From positions 1 to 30,484 of IMG/VR virus record IMGVR_UViG_3300019881_000005: DNA of 30,484 bases, one strand, 5' to 3'. The notes under the pieces are model-generated. The model was not told where the DNA came from and ran no database searches. It saw only the letters and a list, made by a program, of their open reading frames with translations. This DNA is from a virus. A program made the translations under genes and the position numbers. This document shows positions 5,672 through 13,263 of the stretch, in pieces; position 1 is the first letter of the stretch; each line of letters opens with the position of its first letter.

Positions 5672-7771
5672 CTACTCCTCCTCGTCTGTCGGCGGAAGCT
5701 CCGCCGGGTCGAACTCACCAGGCTGAGCGGCCCAGGTGCGGCCCACGATCTCGGCCTCGCACCTGATCACCACCCCCCGGTAGGTCACGGTCATGGCCGC
5801 CTCAAGGACCGACCGGAACTTCTCGCCCATCGGCGCCGGCACCTCACCGACCAGCTCGTCGTGCATGAAGAACCGCAGGGCCCAGGCCCAGCGCTGATGG
5901 TTGAGCCGATGCACCGAGAGCTTGAGCAGGTCGGCCTGGGTGCCCTGGGTGGCCGCGTTGAGGCCCAGTCGACTGTTCTTCACGTTGCCGTCCGGCCAGG
6001 TGCGCTGGCGCATCTCGCCGGCCTCGTCCACCCACACCCGGTCCCAGAGCGGCACCACGGCGCCGGAGTCCAGCGCCACCCAGCGCCGGGCGTTCTGCTC
6101 GTCGGCGTAGGCCCACAGCCGTGGCCAGCGTCCCCGCCAGCCACCCAGGATCCGGGCGCCCTCCTCCTCGGGACGACCCAGCAGGGTGGCCACCTTGCGC
6201 GGCGCGGCCCCGTAGAAGGCGGCCAGGATGGCGAACTTTGCCGCCTGACGCATGGTGTAGTGCGCCGTGTCGGCGGTCTTGCCCTGGGCCGGGTCGTAGG
6301 CGTCGCCGTAGACCAGGGCCGCGGTGACGCTGTTGATGTCGCCCTGTTCGAGGTCGGCCAGGTAGGTCTCGTCGCCGGACAGCGCCGCCATCACGAACGG
6401 TTCGGCCTGCCGGTAGTCGGCGGTGACCAGCACCCGACCCCGGCGGGCCCGGACGGCGGCGCGGAGCAGGGTGGTCGCGCGCTTGGGTGCCGAGTGCATC
6501 GGTCCTGAGGTCGGGGTCTTGCGGCAGGTCATCCGGGTGGTCACGGTGCCGATCGCGCGCATGCTCGGGTGCATCGCCCCGTCCGCGTGCTCGGTGGTCC
6601 ACACCATAGGGGCCACCCAGGTGCCCCGGTACTTGGTCGCCTTGCGCGCCTCGCCCACGTTGCTGGCCAGCCGGTAAGCGCGTTCGACCACGTCCCGCCA
6701 GGTGTTCTCCGTGGGATCGTTCAGCGCCCGCTCGGCCTGGTCGCTGATCTCGGCCAGCCGCTCCGCGTCGTAGGACTCGGTCCCCTCCCGGGTCAGGCGG
6801 CCGGGCACCCCCAGCGCACGGAAGGCGGCGGACACCCTCGGTCCCTGGCCGCTCGGGGGCACGTCGTCCGCGGTGAGCACCGTGCCGAGCTCGGCCTGCC
6901 GATCGGCGAGCCGGGCGTCCAGCCAGCGCGCGTACGGCGCGTCCACCTCCATGCCGGCCAGCGTCGCCTGGTCCACCACCCACTGTTCGGTCAGCGCCGC
7001 GCGGGCCCGGCCACCCTGCCCGCGTCGGGTGAGCTCACCTGAAAGCAGGTGCGTCAACCTAGTAGTACAAAGCGGGTCCAGCGCGGCGTAGAGCAGGTAG
7101 GCCGGGTCGTCGATCGGCACGTTGCCGAAACCCCAGGTGACCATTTTCTTGCTGGTCCGGTGCCCGACCGGGGCCAGTTCGTGGAACCGGGCGTACATCG
7201 CGACCTCGGCCGTTTCCAGCGTCGGCGTGAGCAACCTGGTCACGGTCGGCTTGAGGCCCTGGGGCAGTGGAATGCGCTGGTCGATTCGGTCTTTCTTGCT
7301 GTGTGTGGTGACCGTGCGCGGCTCGTACAGGGCCAGCAGCGGTTGCCCGTCCGCGATGTGCGGTTCCACCTCACCGAGGCGCACCGGATCCCGCATCGAC
7401 GGGTCCCGGGTCAGGAACCGCAGCTCGTTCTCGGCGAACCAAGCCACCCAGCGTGGGTGCTCGCGGATGAAGTGCGACACGACCGCGCCGCAGGAGTAGA
7501 GGCCGTCCGCCGACCAGATCGGCACCACCCAGGCCTCGTCCAGGTCGGCCACCTGGACCAGCCGCAGTCGGAACCCCGGCTGGTAGGGGTCGAGCGCGTT
7601 GGTCTCGCAGTCGATGCCGAGGAGCTGGTCATGGCGCTCTCCCAGCCAGTGACCGAGGTCGGCCAGGTCCTCGTTGGTTCGCGCCACCCGCAGCCGGCAC
7701 CCGGGTCGCGGCCAGCCCCCGACCTGGTAGGGCGTCCAGGCGGTTGGCGCGGCGTCCAGGGCGGTGCTCAC
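5672..7771 (-). CDS. DNA polymerase I-like, family A, with 3'-5' exonuclease domain
   Basis: This is the 699-residue replicative polymerase. The N-terminal third is a DnaQ-like proofreading domain: D54-x-E56 (Exo I) and Y-A-A-L-D at about 227-231 (Exo III, Y-x3-D); the Exo II position reads E-N-E-L-R and lacks a clear Asp. The polymerase domain has motif A T-A-D-Y-R-Q-A-E at about 448-455 (usual form D-Y-S-Q-I-E), motif B with K-F-A-I-L-A-A-F-Y-G at about 510 and motif C H-D-E at about 635. The two metal-binding Asp residues are present. It extends primers laid down by the primase-polymerase encoded downstream. GTG 7771 overlaps the stop of the methyltransferase remnant (GTGA), giving translational coupling. 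Confidence 0.95.
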   Translation of the reverse strand: MSTALDAAPTAWTPYQVGGWPRPGCRLRVARTNEDLADLGHWLGERHDQLLGIDCETNALDPYQPGFRLRLVQVADLDEAWVVPIWSADGLYSCGAVVSHFIREHPRWVAWFAENELRFLTRDPSMRDPVRLGEVEPHIADGQPLLALYEPRTVTTHSKKDRIDQRIPLPQGLKPTVTRLLTPTLETAEVAMYARFHELAPVGHRTSKKMVTWGFGNVPIDDPAYLLYAALDPLCTTRLTHLLSGELTRRGQGGRARAALTEQWVVDQATLAGMEVDAPYARWLDARLADRQAELGTVLTADDVPPSGQGPRVSAAFRALGVPGRLTREGTESYDAERLAEISDQAERALNDPTENTWRDVVERAYRLASNVGEARKATKYRGTWVAPMVWTTEHADGAMHPSMRAIGTVTTRMTCRKTPTSGPMHSAPKRATTLLRAAVRARRGRVLVTADYRQAEPFVMAALSGDETYLADLEQGDINSVTAALVYGDAYDPAQGKTADTAHYTMRQAAKFAILAAFYGAAPRKVATLLGRPEEEGARILGGWRGRWPRLWAYADEQNARRWVALDSGAVVPLWDRVWVDEAGEMRQRTWPDGNVKNSRLGLNAATQGTQADLLKLSVHRLNHQRWAWALRFFMHDELVGEVPAPMGEKFRSVLEAAMTVTYRGVVIRCEAEIVGRTWAAQPGEFDPAELPPTDEEE

Positions 7772-7950
7772 AGCGCCGCCAGGAGCTGAAGGCCCACGTG
7801 CTCGGTGTAGGCGGGTGGGATCGCTTCGAACGGGTATCGGGGTTGGGGTTCCACGTCACAGCCCACCACCCGGAACCCGGCCCGGTGGTAGCCCATGCCC
7901 GCGCCGCCGGCCTTGCACGCGGCGTCCAGGAGTATTGGTCGTCTGCTCAC
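7768..7950 (-). CDS. Methyltransferase N-terminal remnant (60 aa)
   Basis: Residues 7-42 match the N-terminus of actinophage DNA methyltransferases: L-L-D then A-G-G-A-G-M-G-Y-H-R-A-G-F, V-V-G-C-D and P-Q-P-R-Y-P-F, i.e. the AdoMet-binding motif I loop and the following acidic strand. The usual F-C-G of motif I reads A-C-K, and the frame stops at 60 residues, with no catalytic motif. It is therefore a remnant or a repurposed small protein. GTG 7950 lies 7 bases from a TAGCGT -10 and is probably leaderless; its stop is coupled to the polymerase start. Alternatively it survives as a translated leader for the polymerase. Confidence 0.7.
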   Translation of the reverse strand: MSRRPILLDAACKAGGAGMGYHRAGFRVVGCDVEPQPRYPFEAIPPAYTEHVGLQLLAAL

Positions 7951-7963
7951 CCCGGCGACGCTA
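7951..7963 (-). promoter_or_regulatory. Leaderless promoter of the replication operon
   Basis: TAGCGT (7958-7963, minus strand) fits TANNNT and is followed by exactly 7 bases and GTG 7950. No ribosome site precedes the GTG. The same 7-base geometry is seen at 1445 and 16684. The -35 region is not convincing. Confidence 0.5.
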
Positions 7964-7972
7964 CCAGGGCGG

Positions 7973-8001
7973 TTGCACTCGCGCCAGCCCGGTGCTACCT
8001 T
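7973..8001 (+). promoter_or_regulatory. Sigma70-type promoter of the rightward operon
   Basis: TTGCAC (7973-7978) and TACCTT (7996-8001) are separated by exactly 17 bases, the best -35/-10 pair in the window. Transcription would begin near 8008, leaving a leader of about 78 bases before the first gene at 8086. It overlaps the divergent minus-strand promoter, so the two may compete or be co-regulated. Confidence 0.7.
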
Positions 8002-8085
8002 TGCACTCCCCGGGTCCGGCGGAAGCGGATCCTTGAACGCCAGCCGGCCCCGGGGCACCAGAGATCCCGAGATCAGGAGCACCAC

Positions 8086-8331
8086 ATGTCTGACACCGCC
8101 ACTGGCGAAACGTGTAGGGATTGCGACGAGCCTTGCCTGAATGGGCGGGTGACGTGCGATCGACACACCGCTGCGCGCCATCGTCGTTCAATGGGTCGCA
8201 TGGCTTGGTTGGAGATCACCGACGTCGGCCGGGCGCGCCTTGCCGAGCACCTGCGGGCCGGGTTGGCCCCGGGCGATGACTCCCAGTTGCGCGGTTTCGT
8301 GGCGTCCTTCGTCGCGTCGTTGGAGGGCTGA
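8086..8331 (+). CDS. Small cysteine-rich protein (81 aa), first gene of rightward operon
   Basis: ATG 8086 is preceded by AGGAG with a 6-base gap. The first third has C-R-D-C...C...C-D-R-H, a likely zinc site, followed by a basic stretch (R-H-R-R) and a helical C-terminal half. As first gene after the main promoter it may be an early regulator or host-takeover protein, but that is inference; no family is recognised. Confidence 0.75.
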   Translation: MSDTATGETCRDCDEPCLNGRVTCDRHTAARHRRSMGRMAWLEITDVGRARLAEHLRAGLAPGDDSQLRGFVASFVASLEG

Positions 8332-8334
8332 CCG

Positions 8335-8571
8335 GTGGACGCCCGCAATCCGTTCCGCTGCGATGCCAAGGAGTACGAGCGGCATGACTGCGACGACCCG
8401 GCCGGCTGTGCCATCGACCGACTGATCAACAGTGACAACCCAACCGAAGCCGAGCTTGAGAGGCTGCACGTTCTCCTCGACGAGATCGAGGCCCTCACCC
8501 ACGGTCGCAAGACCCTCAGTTCCGAGGGCGTGCTGACCATGATCCACGCGAAGCGCGGTGGTCCCCGGTGA
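8335..8571 (+). CDS. Hypothetical acidic protein (78 aa)
   Basis: GTG 8335 lies 3 bases after the previous stop, with GGAGGG inside the end of the previous gene as ribosome site. The N-terminal part has three cysteines and a His (F-R-C-D, H-D-C, G-C-A); the rest is a predicted helix pair rich in Glu and Leu (E-L-E-R-L-H-V-L-L). Its stop starts a chain of GTGA junctions. Unknown function. Confidence 0.7.
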   Translation: MDARNPFRCDAKEYERHDCDDPAGCAIDRLINSDNPTEAELERLHVLLDEIEALTHGRKTLSSEGVLTMIHAKRGGPR

Positions 8572-8651
8572 CCGTGTTCTTCTGGTGTACCTTCGCCGTG
8601 CTCGCCACCGTGTTCGCGGGTGGCTTCCTGCTGGGCCGGTGGTCCCGGTGA
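8568..8651 (+). CDS. Tiny membrane peptide (27 aa)
   Basis: The peptide is one hydrophobic span (V-F-F-W-C-T-F-A-V-L to F-L-L-G) ending in R-W-S-R. Both start and stop are in GTGA overlaps with neighbouring genes, which is the main evidence that it is real. Function unknown. Confidence 0.6.
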   Translation: MTVFFWCTFAVLATVFAGGFLLGRWSR

Positions 8652-8911
8652 CCGCGATCTTCCGGATGCACGAGCTGGACCGCTTCCGCGTGGCCAGTCG
8701 GTACGTCGGCCGCTGGGTGACCGTGCGGTTCAACCCGCTGCGCAGCCAAGCCGTTGACGACCGGGAGTTATCCGGATACCTGGTGTCCGTGGCACGAGTT
8801 CCCGGCGCGGCCGTGCTGATCGTCATCAGCCCGCGTCTGACCGCCGATGGGATCGGGGACGCTGCGCTGCCCCTGTCTCAGGTCCGCACGATCACGGCGG
8901 TGACCCGGTGA
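8648..8911 (+). CDS. Hypothetical beta-rich protein (87 aa)
   Basis: The product starts at GTG 8648 in a GTGA overlap and ends the same way. Strand-like segments (W-V-T-V-R-F, G-Y-L-V-S-V, A-V-L-I-V-I, V-R-T-I) alternate with turns, which suggests a small SH3- or OB-like barrel. It sits between two membrane peptides. No family is recognised. Confidence 0.7.
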   Translation: MTAIFRMHELDRFRVASRYVGRWVTVRFNPLRSQAVDDRELSGYLVSVARVPGAAVLIVISPRLTADGIGDAALPLSQVRTITAVTR

Positions 8912-9057
8912 CCGTGCTGGTCGTGCTGCTGTTCGGCGCGCTGTCCTACTGGCTGGTCGGCCAGGACGTGACCTTCCCACAGGCCCTGTTCGTCTGCTGT
9001 CTGACGGGCTACGTGGCCGCCGACGCGTGGCTGTTCTGGGCGGGTCGGCACCGGTGA
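8908..9057 (+). CDS. Small two-segment membrane protein (49 aa)
   Basis: Two hydrophobic segments (about residues 3-17 and 24-44, the second with adjacent cysteines F-V-C-C-L) and a basic C-terminus R-H-R. It is bounded by GTGA overlaps on both sides. Function unknown. Confidence 0.6.
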   Translation: MTVLVVLLFGALSYWLVGQDVTFPQALFVCCLTGYVAADAWLFWAGRHR

Positions 9058-9179
9058 ACAAGTGCCCGTACTGCCCCCGAGAATTCATCACTCCCGAGGC
9101 CATGCAGCGCCACATGATCAGGTGTCCGAAGCGTCCGGCCGCGACCGGCCGACGCAAACCACGAGGGGGCCCGCGGTGA
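9054..9179 (+). CDS. Miniature C2HC zinc-finger protein (41 aa)
   Basis: The N-terminal half follows C-x2-C-x3-F-x5-M-x2-H-x3-C, a C2H2-type finger in which the last His is replaced by Cys. The C-terminal half is basic and Gly/Pro-rich (R-R-K-P-R-G-G-P-R). Start and stop are both in GTGA overlaps. It parallels the 48-residue C2H2 protein of the leftward operon and could bind nucleic acid. Confidence 0.7.
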   Translation: MNKCPYCPREFITPEAMQRHMIRCPKRPAATGRRKPRGGPR

Positions 9180-9349
9180 CCAGCGATGACCGTCAACCAG
9201 TAGTGGTCACGGTGGAACTGGATCCCACTCAGATGACCGGCTTCCTAGCCAGCGCGAAGCATTCTGTCTCTCAGCTCCGTGCCGAGTACGCGCGTTTGGG
9301 CCTCACCCCCATGATCGGCGACGTGGTGAATTGGATGGTGCAGCCGTGA
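9176..9349 (+). CDS. Hypothetical protein upstream of helicase (57 aa)
   Basis: The product has a short beta stretch (V-V-V-T-V-E-L) and then two helices (A-K-H-S-V-S-Q-L-R-A-E-Y and I-G-D-V-V-N-W-M-V), the second like the recognition part of a small ribbon-helix-helix protein. It overlaps both neighbours by GTGA. A ribbon-helix-helix regulator is possible but unproven. Confidence 0.65.
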   Translation: MTSDDRQPVVVTVELDPTQMTGFLASAKHSVSQLRAEYARLGLTPMIGDVVNWMVQP

Positions 9350-10983
9350 GCGCGCTGCGCGAGTACCAGCAGGAGGCGCACGACGCCCTGTACGCGGGCT
9401 GGCGGGCCGGCACCCGGCGCGGTGGCATCAGCCTGCCCACGGGCGTGGGTAAGACCCACGTGATGGCGCACCTGGCCCGTACCGAGGTACTCGCCCTGGG
9501 AGATGACCGCGGGCAGGGGCAGTCCGTGTTGTTCCTGGTGCACCGCGACACGCTGGTAGAGCAGACCGTGGCCAAGCTGCGCGCCACCCTGCCGGCCACC
9601 ACCTCGATCGGCGTGGTCAAGGGCCCGCGTAACGAGGTGGGCGCGCAGGTGATCGTGGCATCGGTGCACTCGCTGCGCAGGGCCGACCGGCGGCGCACCC
9701 TGCCGCCCGTTCGGTTGGGCGTAGCCGACGAGGCGCACGTCAGTGTCAGCCCCACCTACCGGGCCGTGTACGACCACCTGGGGCCGATCCGGTGGGCCGG
9801 CTTCTCGGCCACCTGGACCCGGTCGGACCAGACCGGACTCGGTGACTGCTGGGACGAGATCGTCTACGCGCGCTCGATCCGCTGGGCCGTGCGGCACGGG
9901 TACCTGGTGCCAGCGGTCGGTGAGCAGGTCGGCGACGGGGTGGACGTGAGCGCCGCTCGGGTTTCCCGGGCGACCGGCGACTACCGCGAGGATGATCTCG
10001 AATCCCTGGTGATGCTGGAAGAGCTGCGCGACGTGGTCACCAGGACCGCCATCGGCCGCGACCCCGGCCGCCCCACCGTGCTGTTCGCCCCGACCGTGGC
10101 CAGCGCGGACTACTTCGGGCGGGCCATCGCCGATGCCGGCCTGGTGGTCGGCGGCTTCTACGGGCATACCCCGCCGGCTGAGCGCCGCCGGCTCGACGCC
10201 GGCCTGCGCGACGGCTCGGTCAACGTGGTGACCACGTGCACGGCGATTGCCGAGGGCTACGACAACCCGCAGTTATCCCGTTGCCTGCTGGTCCGCCCGA
10301 CCCGGCACGAAGGCCTGTTCGTCCAGATGGTCGGCCGGTTCCTGCGGCCCTGGCCGGGCAAGGCCGACGCGCTGGTGCTCGACTTCGTGGGCGCCACCGA
10401 CGAGGTGTCCCTGCGCAACGCGGTGGACCTGTCGATGACCCAGGAGTCCTCCGCCACCGATCCCGAGCTGGACGCTGATGACCTGCTGGATCCGGACGAG
10501 CCACCCGAGGTGCGCGACCGGATGGTCCGCCGGCTGCGCGGCACCCGATCAGTCGAGCTGTACGCCGGCACCCCGGTGCAGTGGAACCTGGGTCCGGCCG
10601 ACACGCCCTACGTCGAGGTCGGGCAGTCGCTCGTGTTCATGCTGGAAGGCCCGGCCGGCTGGTACGTCGGGCACGCGGAGTCCCGGATGAACGGTGGCCG
10701 ACCGGCCGGTCAGTGGGTGGCCGAGGGGCTGTCCCAGGAGGACGCCCTGACCGTGGCCAGCGACTACGCGGAGGAGCAGGGCGGCACCCTGGCCCGGCGG
10801 TCCTCGTCCTGGCGCCGCCAGCCACCCAGCGAACCGCAGGTCGCCTTCGCCCAACGAGTCGGCATCGCCACCGAGGGTCTCACTCGCGGCGCACTCTCCG
10901 ACGAACTGTCCCGCGTGACCACCAGCCGGGTGCTCGGGTACTTCGCGGCCTGGGCCAGCCAGCAGCGGAGCGTGGCGTCGTGA
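9346..10983 (+). CDS. DEAH-type superfamily 2 helicase
   Basis: This 545-residue ATPase has the superfamily 2 helicase core: Walker A P-T-G-V-G-K-T at 31-37, V-H-R-D-T-L (motif Ia) at about 65-70, D-E-A-H at 128-131, S-A-T at 154-156, and motif VI Q-M-V-G-R-F-L-R at about 327-334. The C-terminal 170 residues are a family-specific extension that is not recognised. It should remodel or unwind DNA during replication or recombination along with the RecB-like nuclease, single-strand-binding protein and resolvase that follow. GTG 9346 is used because it overlaps the previous stop; an in-frame TTG at 9331 is less likely. Confidence 0.92.
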   Translation: MSALREYQQEAHDALYAGWRAGTRRGGISLPTGVGKTHVMAHLARTEVLALGDDRGQGQSVLFLVHRDTLVEQTVAKLRATLPATTSIGVVKGPRNEVGAQVIVASVHSLRRADRRRTLPPVRLGVADEAHVSVSPTYRAVYDHLGPIRWAGFSATWTRSDQTGLGDCWDEIVYARSIRWAVRHGYLVPAVGEQVGDGVDVSAARVSRATGDYREDDLESLVMLEELRDVVTRTAIGRDPGRPTVLFAPTVASADYFGRAIADAGLVVGGFYGHTPPAERRRLDAGLRDGSVNVVTTCTAIAEGYDNPQLSRCLLVRPTRHEGLFVQMVGRFLRPWPGKADALVLDFVGATDEVSLRNAVDLSMTQESSATDPELDADDLLDPDEPPEVRDRMVRRLRGTRSVELYAGTPVQWNLGPADTPYVEVGQSLVFMLEGPAGWYVGHAESRMNGGRPAGQWVAEGLSQEDALTVASDYAEEQGGTLARRSSSWRRQPPSEPQVAFAQRVGIATEGLTRGALSDELSRVTTSRVLGYFAAWASQQRSVAS

Positions 10984-11549
10984 GTCGACACGTGTTTGGC
11001 ATCGAGGAAGGTCTGGGTGCCACCGGGGACAACCCGGCGTGGCGCTGGACATGTTCTTGTGGATCTCGCGGTCGTTGGCAGTACCAGGCACCTAGTTGTG
11101 CGTATCCAGCGTGGATAAAGCACGCAATGAAAGGAAGTTCGATCATGACAGAGCAGAACAGCGGGTCATTTGCCAACCCGTTCAGCCACGAGGCAGAGCC
11201 GGAGGAGCCGCCGCGCGGATCGGTGCTGGCCTACCAGCGCCTCGGCCGGGCCGGCCGGATGCTCGACTACGTGAGCTTCCGGGCTGGTGACGGTAAGTGG
11301 TACACCACCGGCAAGTTGGCGGCCCAGGGAGTCGACTGGGCCACCTTCTGGGAGGCCGTTCGGATGCACGCGGCCGGGCCGATCATGTACGCGACGGAGT
11401 GGCAGCCACTGAACATGCCCAGCCGGCCAGCCATCCCGCCCGGCACGACGGACGCCGTCCTGTCCCAGAACCCGGTTTCGTGGCCGGACGTGACCAGTGC
11501 CATCCACCGTGGGCCCACGCGTCCCACCGACGACTACTCGGTCCGATGA
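10980..11549 (+). CDS. 189-residue frame: CxCG leader fused to an NPF-containing protein with an internal start
   Basis: The frame opens at GTG 10980, coupled to the helicase stop, and runs 190 codons. The first 55 residues have C-S-C-G, a later Cys and W-I-K-H, like a stand-alone small zinc protein. At codon 56 there is an ATG (11145) with AAAGGAAG seven bases upstream; from there a 134-residue protein begins with an acidic segment containing N-P-F and continues with a folded part (L-D-Y-V-S-F, K-W-Y-T-T-G). Two genes appear to share one frame with no stop between. Either the long protein, the short one or both may be made. It lies between helicase and nuclease; the role is unknown. Confidence 0.7.
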   Translation: MSRHVFGIEEGLGATGDNPAWRWTCSCGSRGRWQYQAPSCAYPAWIKHAMKGSSIMTEQNSGSFANPFSHEAEPEEPPRGSVLAYQRLGRAGRMLDYVSFRAGDGKWYTTGKLAAQGVDWATFWEAVRMHAAGPIMYATEWQPLNMPSRPAIPPGTTDAVLSQNPVSWPDVTSAIHRGPTRPTDDYSVR

Positions 11550-13240
11550 GCGACGGCGGATTCTGGGACGGGCCGGGCGATCGTGCCGAGGTCGTGGCGG
11601 GCCGCTACCGGATTCCCGACCCGGTCACGGGTGAGGTCCGGTCCTGGACCAGGGCCAGCAACATCGGCGCGGCCGTTGCCGACCGCTGGGCCCTTGAGCG
11701 CTACAACCGCCGCCAGCTCGTACGCGGGCTGGCTGGCCGGGTCGACCTGCTGGACCTGCTCCGCGCGTCGGTCGAACTGGACAACGCGAAGTGCGACGAG
11801 GTGATCGAGACCGCGCTGCAGGTAGCCGGCTCGACTGAGAAGGCCAACCAGGGAACCATGATCCACGAGGTGCAGCAGCGTGTAGACCTCGGCCTACCGA
11901 TCCCTGAGGGGCTGGAACGCTACGCGGACGGCTACCGGGCCGGGCTGGCGCGGGCCGGACTGACCGTGGTGGCCATCGAGGTGCTGCTGTGCAACCGGCC
12001 ACTCGGCGCCATGGGCCGGGCCGACCGCATCTACCGCGAGGCAGACGGCACGCTGATCATTGGTGACACCAAGAGCACGGCGCACCTGGACCTGGCTCAG
12101 CACGAGATCGCGCCGCAGCTCACGGTGTACGCGCACGCGGACTACGTCGACGCCCGCGGGTTCACCGGATCGCGGTACGGCGAAGGCGATCAGCCGAACT
12201 GGATGCGCAGCCAGAGCATCCGGCAGGACTACGCCCTCGCGGTGCACGTCGATCGGGAGAGCGGCGCGGTGAGCTTCTACCGCGTCGACCTCTACCTCGG
12301 TGGTTACGGCGCCAACCTGGCCACCCAGGTGCGCGAGTGGCGCAACGTCAAGGGAATCCTGCTGCCCTACGTCCCGCCGATGCCGGGAGTGCCTGGTGCC
12401 GGCGAGAACGGCGCTCGACCGCTCACCCTGGTGCCGCCCGTCGTCGACAACGCTCCCGGTGACGCCTGGGAGATCGACGGTAGCCAGAAAACCGCTGACT
12501 TGGTCAACGCGCTACCCGAGGTCGGCGGGGCAGGCTATGAAGCTACGGAGCAGGGCATCCCGCAGCCCGATCAGGCGGTCACCGATGAACAGGCGTATGT
12601 CGCCGAGTCGCGGCACGAATCCAGCGCGGCGTTCACCATGGATGCCCTGATGCGGCTTGGCAAGCCTGAGCTGCAGTCCGTGTTGCGCGGCCTCGACCCG
12701 GGCGCCTCGGTGGCGCATCAGCGCAAGATCCTGGCCGAGAAGATCCTGACCCTGCAGTCGGGTGGCATGGTCGCCACCAGCACGCCGGCCGCGTGGCCGA
12801 GGCCCGGCAAGGACCCGGCCGAGCTCGCCGGGTCGATCGGCACCGAGGACCCGACCGACCCGCGCAGTGACGCATTTCGCCGGGCCCGGCTGGCCGAGAT
12901 AGCCGCGGCCGCGACCGTGGGCACGCTGAGCACCATCAACCGCGCGGTCGTGCGGCGCGGCGGTGACCAGGCCTGGACCGAGGAGATGACCGAGGCGGCG
13001 CGGGCCCGGGTGGCCGTGCTCGACGCCGGGCACGACCAGCTTCGCGCCGAGACGCACCGAAACAAGCTCATCGACTGCGGCACCCCGCAGGAGGTGGCCG
13101 AGTTGTGGGACCTCGTGACGGTCGGCGGGTCGGCCCCCGACCGCTGGACCACCGAGCTGCACCAGGCCGCGCAGCAGCGGCTCGAACAGATCAGGCAGGC
13201 GACCCCGCCGGCCCCGGCGAATCCGTTCGCCAACCAGTAA
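11546..13240 (+). CDS. RecB/Cas4-like PD-(D/E)XK nuclease
   Basis: The 564-residue protein has the RecB-family nuclease signature: G-T-M-I-H107, E145, G-R-A-D160, I-I-G-D174-T-K176 and Q191-L-T-V-Y. These would bind two metal ions and cut DNA ends exonucleolytically. Residues after about 290 form an unrecognised C-terminal region, and the extreme C-terminus is N-P-F-A-N-Q. Start ATG 11546 overlaps the previous stop (ATGA). Together with the helicase upstream and the single-strand-binding-like protein downstream it forms a recombination or end-processing module. The C-terminal NPF, shared with the neighbour, may be a docking tag. Confidence 0.88.
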   Translation: MSDGGFWDGPGDRAEVVAGRYRIPDPVTGEVRSWTRASNIGAAVADRWALERYNRRQLVRGLAGRVDLLDLLRASVELDNAKCDEVIETALQVAGSTEKANQGTMIHEVQQRVDLGLPIPEGLERYADGYRAGLARAGLTVVAIEVLLCNRPLGAMGRADRIYREADGTLIIGDTKSTAHLDLAQHEIAPQLTVYAHADYVDARGFTGSRYGEGDQPNWMRSQSIRQDYALAVHVDRESGAVSFYRVDLYLGGYGANLATQVREWRNVKGILLPYVPPMPGVPGAGENGARPLTLVPPVVDNAPGDAWEIDGSQKTADLVNALPEVGGAGYEATEQGIPQPDQAVTDEQAYVAESRHESSAAFTMDALMRLGKPELQSVLRGLDPGASVAHQRKILAEKILTLQSGGMVATSTPAAWPRPGKDPAELAGSIGTEDPTDPRSDAFRRARLAEIAAAATVGTLSTINRAVVRRGGDQAWTEEMTEAARARVAVLDAGHDQLRAETHRNKLIDCGTPQEVAELWDLVTVGGSAPDRWTTELHQAAQQRLEQIRQATPPAPANPFANQ

Positions 13241-13263
13241 CGAGAGATCAGGAGATCCAGGCA

